Shown here: positions 26,899 through 36,024 of the stretch, one piece after another
Layout of the letters: every line of letters begins with the position of its first letter
Position numbering within the stretch: position 1 is the stretch's first letter
From: Hanamia caeni
Lineage (GTDB): Bacteria > Bacteroidota > Bacteroidia > Chitinophagales > Chitinophagaceae
Assembly (NCBI RefSeq): GCF_003721595.1
Contig: NZ_RJJR01000009.1
Coordinates: 124,001-188,000, forward strand
DNA: 64,000 nt
Direction of reading: 5' to 3'
Made by a program: the position numbers and the translations under genes
Notes under the pieces: model-generated
Database searches by the model: none
Told to the model about the DNA's origin: nothing
The model's input: only the letters and a program-made list of their open reading frames with translations

Positions 26899-29800
26899 TT
26901 ATCGTAATAGTGTTATGTCGCCTGTCTTTGTTATCTTCAGACCGTTTGAAAAAGTTACAGCCAGCGTATAGCTGTATACATCCATTGGCTGCAATTTTCC
27001 ATTAAAAGTGCCATCCCATCCGCCTTTCAAGTTATTGCTTGTATAAACTTTCTGCCCCCACCTGTTGTAAATGTTCCACTCCATTTCTTTGATTCCAAAA
27101 CCAACCACTCTAATCGTGCTGTTCGCGCCAAATTTGCCCGGGGTAAATGCAGTAGGTACATCTACTAATGGTTTCACAATTGCCTGCACCTCGATACAGG
27201 TGTCGTCGGCACAACCAAATTCATTTGCTGCATTGAGGCAAACTGTATAGGTGCCGGTTGCATTAAAGAGGTGGCGTGGATTTTCAAGGTTAGATGTGTC
27301 TCCATCCCCAAAATCCCAGGCATACGTGCTTGCTCCAATTGACTGGTTAATAAAATTAACGAATGAATTTTCTTTAGGAACCAGGGGATTAAAGGTGAAC
27401 GAGGCGGTGGGAATCGGGCTAACTGTGATCACAAATGAAGTATCATCCAGTTTGTTGCACGAGGTTGAATCATACGCGGTTAATTTGATAATATACTTAC
27501 CAACTTTGGAATAAAGATGAGTGGGGTTTTCTTCAGTAGAACCAGTGCCGTCGCCAAAATCCCACGAAAAGCTGATGCCGCCCAAAGAATTATTTTGGAA
27601 TACGGCATTATAGGGAACACAGCCGGCAGCCGGAGTGGAGAAAGAAGCTTTTACCTCCGGAGAAATCCGGATAGTTCTTACTGTATCACCAGGTGAATTA
27701 CAATAAGTTGTATCGTTTATTGAAAGCGATACTTTATAAGTGCCCGGCCCGGCGAATGTATGATTGACTGGGTTTTGTGTTTGCACCACCAAAGGCGAAT
27801 TATCACCAAAATCCCACGTAAATATTCCTGGTCTAAATGATCCGCGCGTTGGGGAAGAGGTATTGGTAAAGTCGTAGCTTAGGTTTGTACAAGGTTCCAG
27901 CTTTTGGGCAAGGAAACCAAGGTTTGCCTTATTGTCCCCGGCTTTAATTGTTCTGTATGAAGTGTCTGCAATATTACAGGTGGCACTGTCGATGGAAACC
28001 AACATCACAGGAAAAAGCCCGGTTGTTTGGTAGACGTGAGAAGTGGAAGGCACAGTTGTAGTGTCGCCCGTGCCATCTCCAAAATACCAATAATATAATT
28101 TGCCTTTTTTGAGCGTGTCTGAAAAATCAACTGCTAAAGGAACACAACCTGCGGTATCATTTGCTACACCATTGATGCTCGTATGCAACCCGGAACGAAC
28201 GCCGGCAAAATCCATTTCGATTTTTAACATCCCAAGGTTGCAGGCTCCATTTTCACCAATAGATTGATTTGTTTTAGACCAGGAACCAGGTGTGCCTGGA
28301 AAGGCAACGCTTTTGAAACAATTGGCGCAGATAGCCTGGTAAATAATTCCGTTCCTGTCAAACCGGCTTGTGCCGCCATCTACGTGATCGCCAAAAGTAA
28401 TAGGCGCCGTTCTTCCGGGCGGATCTTCCTGTCCGAAAAATGAACCATATAATTGCGATTTTGCATCTTTTTCAAGTACAAAAAAATAGAAATCACTACC
28501 TGATGCATCAGTCCTTCCTTTTATGGCATCCGGGGTTACCGGCAATCCTTTAGTATTGCCGGTAGAAAATCCGCTGTTTGATTTTCCACCCCAGCCTGAC
28601 ACGTATATATTCTGGCAACGGTCAACCAGAAAAGCTGTTGGTGAAATATTTGGTACCTGCGAATTGACTGATCCAAAAACTGTAGAATAAACGAAGTCAG
28701 AAAGGTCTGGTTTTAATTTTGAAATAAATTGCTTACCGCCTGAATTTGAATAGTTAGCATTAATTACTTTCATATTTCCTTCAGATGTGCCCATTACATA
28801 TACAAACCCAAATTTGTCCGACTCAATACCGTAAATCTGGTCTGCCTTATCGGTGCCAATATAGGTTCCTCTGACTGCACGGGTACCATCGCTTGTCATT
28901 TCTACTACAAATCCATCACAGGGATCAGCATCCTTGCTTCCGGAACCGAGATTGGCATTCGTGGATTTGATCACATTGGCCGTCGGCACATTCGCAAAAA
29001 AATCTTTACTCGCAGTGCCGCCTGCCACATACACATTTCCGGTGATACCAAAAGCCAAAACATACGCAGCATCATCATCGCTACCCCCAAGTAAAGTGCT
29101 AAACAAAAGTTGGTTGCAGGAGGGGTTTATTTTCAAAAGCACTGCATCTTGTTTACCTTTTAGCCGGGTTTGAAAAGCGCCGGGCGTAGTTGGGAAAGCG
29201 TTGTTAGGATTATTTCCGCCCGAAGTAGTACAGGATGCTACATAAATATTATTAGCGCCATCCAGCAAGACTTCACTTCTTGCATCATCCCCATAATTTC
29301 TCTTGAGCGATTGAAGAAAATTACTATGGTCGTCTGAAATATTTACACCATCATCCCCCGAACCGCCAATTTTCATTGATCCAATGATACCAGTGCCGCT
29401 GGCATTCAGTTTGGTCACTATAATATCGAAACTGCCGCCCGCACCGGCCTTGGCAGTTGCAGGATAATTGCCCGAGTTGCTTCTTCCTGCGATTACTAAA
29501 TTCCCCAACGGATCCTCAATAAGACTGTGGGGCTGATCGGAACCGGTTCCACCGATATAAGTTGCATAAATCCTGCGCTTACCATCCGGCGATAATTTAA
29601 TAATTGCAATATCAAAATCGCCGCCGTAGGCCTTTTGATAAGCTCCGGGAGAAGCAGGGAAGCCGTTTCCGAATGCAATACCGCCCCCGTAAAATGAGCC
29701 ATCCTTACCATAAGTAGCGGTAAAACCCCAATTATCCGCCGTACTACCGGAATAGGTGAAAAAAATTAAAGTAGGATCGATAATGAGTGTTTTATCAGGA

Positions 29801-30522
29801 GAATAATCTTTCACTTTGAATCGTACCACATCTCCTTTTATTTCATACCGGCAATCCAGCTCTGTTTTTTGATTATCGATAACCTGGTAAGTATAAGGCT
29901 TCAATTCTTTATTTATGCCGAGCGATGTTACAATATGTAATTCACGGTTTTTTACAGTTATCTTTTGGGGGCCTGAATATTTCATGGCGATATCGCTTAT
30001 TCTTGCACCAGGGTTTACTATAAAATCATATTTCAAATTTCCTGCGGCGTCTGTGTAATACCGGAGATCAATGTTGGGGTATATATTTTTGTAAGTAACT
30101 CCAAGATAAATTTTACAATCAGATGCCCACTTAGACGGATCATTTCCAATAAAATAGTTATTAACTGAAGGAACTTCTTTATCAGGAATTATTACCGGAG
30201 TCTGCGCATTTAAAAACTGAACCGAATAAGAATCTGTGCGAACAGAATCTTTCCTTATTTGCCTGTTTACTGCCCCGGTGTAGTGCTCCTCGTGCATGCG
30301 GATTTTAATATTCTCCACATCGCCGGCATTATATTGTGCAACAGTAAACCCTTTATCTGTTAAAAAAAATGAGCCGCTACCAGCACTGCTCATGAATTTA
30401 ACTTTCGGATCCCATTGTCCTTTATTTTCAATAAACTCTACCTGGGCCCACAAATTTTCAGTGGCAAAACAAATTGCAAAGACAAAACCCAGGAGTTTTA
30501 TATAAAAATGTTTCCTTTTCAA
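26899..30522 (-). CDS. T9SS cargo: SBBP/PKD-repeat protein with gliding-motility C-terminal domain
   Basis: This is a 1207-residue surface or secreted protein. A signal peptide leads into IENKGQWDPKVKF, the start of the N-terminal domain common to SBBP-repeat proteins. Beta-propeller repeats follow over about residues 250-770 (YATYIGGTGSDQPHSL, FSTLLGGSDDDAAY, VYVMGTSEGN and similar). Four PKD-like domains occupy ~790-1110 with FDWFGDG-type strands such as YYWYFGDGTGD, FTWDFGDN, FSWDFGDGTGS and YAWDFGDGD. The end is a type B sorting domain: VPTAFTPG, NIYNRWGQKVY, GWDGTFNGK, ITLLR. Its partner PorP/SprF follows by 7 bases. The role is presumably adhesion or gliding; no enzymatic domain is seen. 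Confidence 0.92.
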   Translation of the reverse strand: MKRKHFYIKLLGFVFAICFATENLWAQVEFIENKGQWDPKVKFMSSAGSGSFFLTDKGFTVAQYNAGDVENIKIRMHEEHYTGAVNRQIRKDSVRTDSYSVQFLNAQTPVIIPDKEVPSVNNYFIGNDPSKWASDCKIYLGVTYKNIYPNIDLRYYTDAAGNLKYDFIVNPGARISDIAMKYSGPQKITVKNRELHIVTSLGINKELKPYTYQVIDNQKTELDCRYEIKGDVVRFKVKDYSPDKTLIIDPTLIFFTYSGSTADNWGFTATYGKDGSFYGGGIAFGNGFPASPGAYQKAYGGDFDIAIIKLSPDGKRRIYATYIGGTGSDQPHSLIEDPLGNLVIAGRSNSGNYPATAKAGAGGSFDIIVTKLNASGTGIIGSMKIGGSGDDGVNISDDHSNFLQSLKRNYGDDARSEVLLDGANNIYVASCTTSGGNNPNNAFPTTPGAFQTRLKGKQDAVLLKINPSCNQLLFSTLLGGSDDDAAYVLAFGITGNVYVAGGTASKDFFANVPTANVIKSTNANLGSGSKDADPCDGFVVEMTSDGTRAVRGTYIGTDKADQIYGIESDKFGFVYVMGTSEGNMKVINANYSNSGGKQFISKLKPDLSDFVYSTVFGSVNSQVPNISPTAFLVDRCQNIYVSGWGGKSNSGFSTGNTKGLPVTPDAIKGRTDASGSDFYFFVLEKDAKSQLYGSFFGQEDPPGRTAPITFGDHVDGGTSRFDRNGIIYQAICANCFKSVAFPGTPGSWSKTNQSIGENGACNLGMLKIEMDFAGVRSGLHTSINGVANDTAGCVPLAVDFSDTLKKGKLYYWYFGDGTGDTTTVPSTSHVYQTTGLFPVMLVSIDSATCNIADTSYRTIKAGDNKANLGFLAQKLEPCTNLSYDFTNTSSPTRGSFRPGIFTWDFGDNSPLVVQTQNPVNHTFAGPGTYKVSLSINDTTYCNSPGDTVRTIRISPEVKASFSTPAAGCVPYNAVFQNNSLGGISFSWDFGDGTGSTEENPTHLYSKVGKYIIKLTAYDSTSCNKLDDTSFVITVSPIPTASFTFNPLVPKENSFVNFINQSIGASTYAWDFGDGDTSNLENPRHLFNATGTYTVCLNAANEFGCADDTCIEVQAIVKPLVDVPTAFTPGKFGANSTIRVVGFGIKEMEWNIYNRWGQKVYTSNNLKGGWDGTFNGKLQPMDVYSYTLAVTFSNGLKITKTGDITLLR

Positions 30523-30711
30523 AAAATAATTTTATAGGTCAAATAAATCGATGGAAATCTAATTTCCCCAAAAGCATTTATTAATTAAAGCTCATAAACA
30601 GTTATTATGAAACAAAAATAAATTTACGAAACTATCAGAAGAAGAAAAGGAAATTAATTTTCTGTATTTCAATTTAGTAGCTTCTTAACATAACCATTTT
30701 AATTAAATAAG

Positions 30712-32823
30712 TTACGAAATTTTGCTCCATGCAGTTTTCCCTTTTTCACTTTGCAAAAATTCCTTCAGGCACTGATTTTCCGCGGATATTAAAGCCGGAT
30801 CTTCGGCAATAATTTTTTCCGACGCCAGCCTGGCTGCTTCGAGTATTTTTCTGTCCTCAACAATATTGGCGAGCTTAAAATTGAGCAGGCCGCTTTGTCT
30901 TGTGCCTTCAATATCGCCGGGGCCGCGAAGGTCTAGGTCCTTTTCCGCAATTTTAAATCCGTCATTGGTTTCACACATTATCCGTAAACGTTGTTTTGCA
31001 TCTGCAGATAATTTAATCTTTGTGCTCAGAATGCAATAACTTTTTTCATTGCCCCTGCCCACTCTGCCACGCAACTGGTGCAATTGGGGCAGCCCAAATT
31101 TTTCAGCGCTTTCAATTACCATCACACTCGCATTCGGAACATTCACACCTACTTCAATTACGGTAGTTGAAACCATAATTTGTGTATCGCCTTTTACAAA
31201 CCGGTCCATGTTGGTTTGCTTTTGTGCCGGTTTTTGTTTGCCATGCACCATGCTGATATAATATTTAGGTTCAGGAAAATAAGCTTTCACTTCTTCATAG
31301 CCCTTCATCAAATTTTCAAAATCCAGTTTGGCAGATTCTTCAATCAATGGATAAATAATATAGGCCTGTCTCCCTTTTTCAATTTCTGAACGGATAAAAT
31401 TCATCACCTGCGGCCTGGCATATTCCATCCGGTGGACAGTTTGCACCGGGATTCTTCCGGGCGGCATTTCATCCATAACACTATAATCCAAATCACCATA
31501 GGCAGTCAATGCCAAGGTTCGAGGAATCGGAGTTGCCGTCATCACAAGTATATGAGGATTTATTTCATTCTTATCCCAAAGCCTGGCCCTTTGCGCTACG
31601 CCAAACCGGTGCTGCTCATCCACAATGGCAAGGCCGAGGTTTTTAAATTGAACCACGTCTTCAATCAAAGCATGTGTCCCTGTTAATATCGTAACTTCTC
31701 CCTCGAGGGTTGCTTTGAGCATTTCTCTTTTTTCTTTAGCAGTTGACGACCCGGTAAGAATTCCAATTTTTACGGGCATTCCCTTTACGAGGCTTTTTAA
31801 ACTTTCAAAATGCTGGCGCGCCAATATTTCGGTAGGCGCCATAAAGCAACTCTGGTATCCGTTGTCGGCTGCCATAAGCATTGCCATCAAAGCCACCATG
31901 GTTTTGCCGCTCCCCACATCGCCCTGCAACAAACGGTTCATTTGTTTGCCACTGCCCACATCTTTGCGGATTTCTTTCAAAACCCTTTTTTGTGCGCCGG
32001 TGAGTTCAAACGGAAGGCGATTTGCATAAAAATCGTTGAACAGGCTTCCCACTTTTGAAAACAAATGCCCTTTTGAAAGCGTATTTCTTTTAAAGCGCAC
32101 AAGCCCCATCCTGAGCTGGGAAATAAAAAGCTCTTCAAACTTTAACCGCTTCACCGCATTTTCGTAATCAGCAGCAGAGGCGGGAAAATGAATGTTTGTA
32201 AGAGCGTCAAAACGCTTTACCAGCCTGAATTTTTCAATCAATTCTTTGGGAAGATTTTCAGGAATATCTTTTTCTGATACAATTTGCAAAAGGGCAAAGG
32301 TTAGTTTGCTCAACTGCCTGCCGCCAAGGGATTTTGATTTTAGCTTTTCAGTAGCGGGATAAACCGGTTCAAGAAAACTTTTCGGATGGCTATTTACTTC
32401 TGTCACCTGTTCCATTTCGGGGTGGGTAATCTGTGGCGTATTATTAAAAAATCCGGCCTTTCCGAAAGCGAAATAATAAACGCCAACATGCAGATTTTTT
32501 TGAATCCAGTTGATACCCTGGAACCACACAAGTTCCAACTCACCCGAACCATCATATAAGGTAGCCACTAATCTTCTTCCATGCCTTTCCCCCAAAATTT
32601 CTACAGAAGTAAGTTTGCCCTTTACCTGGATATAATCGCTCTGATAATTTATTTTAGAAACCGGCGTAATCTGAGTTTTGTCGATATGGCGAAAAGGATA
32701 ATAAAATAACAAATCTTTAAACGTAAATATCGAGGCCTCTTTTCTCAAAACATCTCCTTTCAGAGGGCCTACACCCTTGAGGTATTCAATTGGGCTTTTT
32801 AATATGGACGTGGAATTTGAAAT
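30712..32823 (-). CDS. recG: ATP-dependent DNA helicase RecG, apparent non-AUG start
   Basis: This helicase reverses stalled forks and processes Holliday junctions. Motifs are clear: LLQGDVGSGKTMVA (Walker A), DEQHRFGVAQR (DEQH box), TATPIPRT, and QLRGRVGRG followed by TNDGFKIAEKDLDLRGPG. The N-terminal wedge continues above the first TTG (32748): the frame upstream encodes ILKSPIEYLKGVGPLKGDVL, which is conserved in RecG. No ATG, GTG or TTG exists between that block and the in-frame stop at 32827-32829. I extend to the ATT at 32821-32823 (703 residues, family-like length); ATA at 32803-32805 is an alternative. A -7-like box at 32858-32865 places transcription just ahead of this. Confidence 0.9.
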   Translation of the reverse strand: MSNSTSILKSPIEYLKGVGPLKGDVLRKEASIFTFKDLLFYYPFRHIDKTQITPVSKINYQSDYIQVKGKLTSVEILGERHGRRLVATLYDGSGELELVWFQGINWIQKNLHVGVYYFAFGKAGFFNNTPQITHPEMEQVTEVNSHPKSFLEPVYPATEKLKSKSLGGRQLSKLTFALLQIVSEKDIPENLPKELIEKFRLVKRFDALTNIHFPASAADYENAVKRLKFEELFISQLRMGLVRFKRNTLSKGHLFSKVGSLFNDFYANRLPFELTGAQKRVLKEIRKDVGSGKQMNRLLQGDVGSGKTMVALMAMLMAADNGYQSCFMAPTEILARQHFESLKSLVKGMPVKIGILTGSSTAKEKREMLKATLEGEVTILTGTHALIEDVVQFKNLGLAIVDEQHRFGVAQRARLWDKNEINPHILVMTATPIPRTLALTAYGDLDYSVMDEMPPGRIPVQTVHRMEYARPQVMNFIRSEIEKGRQAYIIYPLIEESAKLDFENLMKGYEEVKAYFPEPKYYISMVHGKQKPAQKQTNMDRFVKGDTQIMVSTTVIEVGVNVPNASVMVIESAEKFGLPQLHQLRGRVGRGNEKSYCILSTKIKLSADAKQRLRIMCETNDGFKIAEKDLDLRGPGDIEGTRQSGLLNFKLANIVEDRKILEAARLASEKIIAEDPALISAENQCLKEFLQSEKGKTAWSKIS

Positions 32824-32857
32824 GACTCAGTCTTTTTAAATTATAAGGCAAATCTCA

Positions 32858-32865
32858 CAAATATA
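32858..32865 (-). promoter_or_regulatory. recG -7 element
   Basis: TATATTTG on the minus strand matches TAnnTTTG. Transcription would begin about 28 bases before the ATT proposed as the recG start. The nearest -33-like TTG is 25 bases away, longer than usual, so the assignment is moderate. Confidence 0.45.
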
Positions 32866-32990
32866 ATCAGATGCTGCGAGAGTTTTTAATCAATGTAAAG
32901 CTGATTATTGCACAATAAAAAGTAAAAAAAATAGTTATTTTATCATGTGTTAAAGCGATTGTAAATCACGCCGGTATTGACAGCATGATG

Positions 32991-33021
32991 TTTCCTGCAA
33001 GCATATTCAATCGTAAATTTG
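32991..33021 (+). promoter_or_regulatory. promoter of the L,D-transpeptidase-like gene
   Basis: TTTC (32991-32994) and TAAATTTG (33014-33021) are 19 bases apart, one mismatch from the Bacteroidota consensus. It implies a leader of roughly 125 bases. This and the recG box are all I see in the 320-base gap between the two divergent genes. Confidence 0.55.
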
Positions 33022-33151
33022 CACAGCAATTGAAAAATTTAATCCATTTTTTAATCCAAATAAAGCTGATAAACACTGATCCTTGAAAACCTCTCAGAAT
33101 TTGGGCATTCGTGTTTTGTTGCTTATTTTTAAAACCCTGTAAAATTACCGA

Positions 33152-33904
33152 ATGAAAAAAAAGACGAAGAACCTTGTTCTGCTTAGGGTACTCTTGCTGC
33201 TTCTTATTCCAATGATTTTTGCCTTTGCAACATTAAAACCCGAGACAAAAATTTACCACGCTACCATCACAAAAGCTGTAAAAAGTGCAACTGATTTTGT
33301 AAGTAGTAAAATGATGATTTACGACAGCTTACAATTAAACAATCTCGGATTGTCAAAGCGCGCCTTTGAAGAAGGAATAAAGGGTTACAATGTTTTACGT
33401 TCACAAGGAAAATTAACTAATGAAAATGTAATTTCTATTGTTGACTTCAGCTTGCCGTCTTCACAGAAACGTCTTTTTGTAATTGACCTGGAAAATTTCA
33501 AATTGTTATTTAATACGTACATCGCCCATGGAATGAATTCAGGAAAAGAATATGCAAGGCGCTTTTCAAACAAGCCGGAAAGCCACATGAGCAGCCTGGG
33601 ATTTTACGTTACCCAGGAAACTTATTATGGCGAACACGGGCTTTCATTAAAACTTGAAGGGGAAGAAAGGGGAATCAATGACAATGCGGCCAGCCGTGCT
33701 ATTGTGATTCATCCTGCAGATTATGTAAGCGAAAAAACATTAAAATCACTTGGCTATCTGGGCAGAAGTTATGGTTGCCCGGCATTGCCTGCAAAATTTG
33801 CCATGCCCATCATCTCTACTATCAAAGACGGTTCATGCTTTTTTGTTTACAGCGATAATGATACATATTTTTCGAAATCCCAACTACTCAATTTTAACTC
33901 ATAA
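33152..33904 (+). CDS. murein L,D-transpeptidase catalytic-domain (YkuD_2-like) protein
   Basis: The 250-residue exported protein has an N-terminal signal or anchor (LVLLRVLLLLLIPMIFAF). The catalytic part contains FVIDLENFKLLFNTYIAHG, the HGMNSGKEYARRFSN segment and the closing SYGCPALP with the nucleophile cysteine (S-x-GC motif). HPADYVSEKT precedes it and supplies the active-site His. The family forms or trims 3-3 cross-links in peptidoglycan or ties proteins to it. It is transcribed alone and followed by a strong hairpin. Confidence 0.88.
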   Translation: MKKKTKNLVLLRVLLLLLIPMIFAFATLKPETKIYHATITKAVKSATDFVSSKMMIYDSLQLNNLGLSKRAFEEGIKGYNVLRSQGKLTNENVISIVDFSLPSSQKRLFVIDLENFKLLFNTYIAHGMNSGKEYARRFSNKPESHMSSLGFYVTQETYYGEHGLSLKLEGEERGINDNAASRAIVIHPADYVSEKTLKSLGYLGRSYGCPALPAKFAMPIISTIKDGSCFFVYSDNDTYFSKSQLLNFNS

Positions 33905-33913
33905 AAATTTTAA

Positions 33914-33935
33914 TCCGCACTTCGCGGGTTTTTTT
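33914..33935 (+). terminator. rho-independent terminator
   Basis: A short GC hairpin (CCGC/GCGG around an ACTTC loop) is followed directly by TTTTTTT. It begins about 10 bases past the L,D-transpeptidase-like stop codon. The next ~180 bases up to 34114 show nothing I recognise. Confidence 0.75.
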
Positions 33936-34113
33936 ATATCTACGAGCCATAGCAGCAGTAAAAGAACAAAAAAAGAAGATTTTTGTTTCGTGATCTAACG
34001 CCTGGTTGCAGGAAAGTAATTTAATGTGCCGACTGCCTGACACCACGAGCCGAATGTAAAATAAAAAAGTTGACTATTCTTTCCACGTACCGGTATGAGG
34101 TCCGTTTGCTTTG

Positions 34114-34290
34114 TCAGGCAAGTTGTTTCTCTTTTCGTTTTGCTGTTGCCTTTTTCATGGTCTTTTTAAGTTTAAGCTTTTCTTTATTGGCAAGAATGAA
34201 ATCGCTGATTGCCTTTTCTTCTTTTTTTGTCAGAGGATTATTTTGTTCACCAATAAAATCTACATCTAATTCTTTTGTTTTGTTTTTCAT
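34114..34290 (-). CDS. 58-residue Lys-rich protein coupled to a broken acetyltransferase-like gene
   Basis: The reading frame runs from ATG (34288-34290) to TGA and encodes MKNKTKELDVDFIGEQ, then NNPLTKKEEKAISDFILANKE, then a Lys-rich tail ending KRKEKQLA. The acidic start and basic helical tail look like a genuine small protein. Its ATG follows the stop of the upstream acetyltransferase-like gene, as read through its frameshift, after a single base, which is strong evidence for translational coupling. Function is unknown. The coupling to a GNAT-like gene makes a partner or regulator possible, but that is inference. Confidence 0.6.
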   Translation of the reverse strand: MKNKTKELDVDFIGEQNNPLTKKEEKAISDFILANKEKLKLKKTMKKATAKRKEKQLA

Positions 34291-34291
34291 T

Positions 34292-34812
34292 TTAAAAATA
34301 TTTATTAATTAATTTTAAGGCTGCCGTTGTATCAATAATCATAATCCTCCCTCCTATATGCATTGCCCCTAAACTGTCAATGTAGTGTTGCACAAGTTGA
34401 GTTTCGAAAAGAACGACACATTTCCTTCGTGTCCTCTCTGGAAAGAAAGTTTACAGGCGAATGCAATCAAATTTCCAGGAACTCCTGTGTATATCTTGCT
34501 TCTTCCTTTATTGAAGGGCGCACTTTCAACAAGATGCATATAAACATGGTCAGGTTTGACTTCAAGACTTATCAACCCCTGGATTATTTGTTGATTGTTT
34601 ACTATCGTCAATTTGTAAATATCCCGTTCAGGTTGTTTATATTCAAATTTCCAATCAAATTGCCATTTGTTTTTTTTCGTTATTTCTTTCAGGTCAACAA
34701 GTGTTACAATAGAAATATCGGTTGCAAAACTGTCGCCCGTTACTACATTTTCAATCGAATTAGTCAGCTTGTCAACTTCAAAATCAAGTCCTGTGTCTTT
34801 TTGTTTCTTCAC
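34292..34812 (-). pseudogene. GNAT-like protein, single-base frameshift
   Basis: From a GTG start, frame 1 encodes about 137 residues with a conserved-looking core: VKPDHVYMHLVESAPFNKG, GVPGNLIAFACKLSFQRGHE, GNVSFFSK. It then runs into an off-frame LNLCNTTLTV and a stop. Shifting by one base at the AAA run (34402-34404) continues as TQLVQHYIDSLGAMHIGG, RIMIIDTTAALKLINKYF and TAA at 34292, which is the expected end of this protein type. A lost A in the run explains both frames. The pattern of a GNL/FAC helix followed by HY-LGA suggests a GNAT fold. A sequencing error or programmed shift cannot be excluded. Confidence 0.65.
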
Positions 34813-34993
34813 CCCTCGAATTTACGAAATATGTGTCTGTCTGGCAAGTTAGATTGTTGATTGTAGAATGTCCGCTGGCATCACCGCAACTTGCATCACC
34901 GCTCTGAATTCTTTATGCATTTCAACTAATTTTTCGCCGGTTTCAATTTTTCAAGATTTTTAAATTTATTTTACAGTTAAATCTGGCCAATTA

Positions 34994-35980
34994 ATGAACA
35001 AACCTAAAATAGCTTTTGTAACCGGTGGCTATTCCGGCGAAGCCGAAATTTCTTACAAGTCCGCAAAAACAATTGAAAAAAATATTGACCCCGCAAAATT
35101 CGAATATTACAAAATTGATATCACTCCCGATGGCTGGTTTTATGAAAACGACGGCAAAAAATCAGAGGTAGATAAGAATGATTTTTCTATCATTCATGAA
35201 AACCAAAAGATACATTTTGACGCCGCATTGATAGGCATACATGGCACGCCCGGCGAGGATGGAAAATTGCAGGGGTATTTTGATCTATTGCAATTGCCCT
35301 ATACCTCCTGCGATTGTGCTGTTTCAGGACTTACGTTTAACAAACGATACACTGTTGCCGTAGCCGCATTCTCCGGCATCCGGGTGGCCAATTCAGTTTT
35401 GCTTTTTAAATCAAAATATCAGGGCCCGGATTCTATCATCAAAAATTTAAAGTTCCCTCTATTTGTAAAACCGAATAATGGCGGTTCCAGCATCGGCATG
35501 AGCAAAGTAAATTCGCCTTCGGAAGAGTTGGGCGCCGCTATTGAAAAAGCTTTCAAAGAAGATGACCAGGTGCTCGTAGAAGAATTTGTAAAAGGAAGAG
35601 AGCTAACAATCGGTGTCTTTAGTTCAAAAGGGAAAATAATAGCGCTGCCCATAACAGAAATCATTTCCAAAAAAGATTTTTTTGATTTTGAGGCGAAATA
35701 CCTCGGAGCAAGCGAAGAAATTACGCCCGCTCACATCAGTGATGAAATTGCCGCCCACATAAAAGAGCAGGCAACAAAAATTTATCAAATATTTAATTGC
35801 AGGGGAATAGTGAGAATCGATTTCATCTACAATGAAGAAGAGAAGCGCGCTTATATGCTGGAAATAAATACTGTACCCGGCCAGACGGATGCCAGCCTGG
35901 TTCCACAACAGGTAAGAGCAATGGGCTGGACATTGATGGATTTTTATACTGCCCTGATTGAGGAATGTTTCCCTGCTTAA
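34994..35980 (+). CDS. ddl: D-alanine--D-alanine ligase
   Basis: This ATP-grasp enzyme makes the D-Ala-D-Ala dipeptide for peptidoglycan. VTGGYSGEAEISYKSA opens the N-terminal domain. IGIHGTPGEDGKLQGYFDLL, FVKPNNGGSSIGMSKV (ATP-binding loop) and the C-terminal EINTVPGQTDASLVPQQ follow in order. The length of 328 residues is normal. The downstream PASTA gene begins about 45 bases later, or within ddl if its first ATG is used, so the two likely share a message related to the cell wall. Confidence 0.95.
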   Translation: MNKPKIAFVTGGYSGEAEISYKSAKTIEKNIDPAKFEYYKIDITPDGWFYENDGKKSEVDKNDFSIIHENQKIHFDAALIGIHGTPGEDGKLQGYFDLLQLPYTSCDCAVSGLTFNKRYTVAVAAFSGIRVANSVLLFKSKYQGPDSIIKNLKFPLFVKPNNGGSSIGMSKVNSPSEELGAAIEKAFKEDDQVLVEEFVKGRELTIGVFSSKGKIIALPITEIISKKDFFDFEAKYLGASEEITPAHISDEIAAHIKEQATKIYQIFNCRGIVRIDFIYNEEEKRAYMLEINTVPGQTDASLVPQQVRAMGWTLMDFYTALIEECFPA

Positions 35981-36024
35981 ATGTATTAAATTGCAAACTT
36001 TATTTTTTCACTCATATATGTACT

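Noticed and set aside
34363..34860. A 165-codon plus-strand frame over the acetyltransferase-like gene.
   Set aside because: Its translation is rich in Phe, Cys and Arg without conserved features, whereas the minus strand carries recognisable protein sequence.
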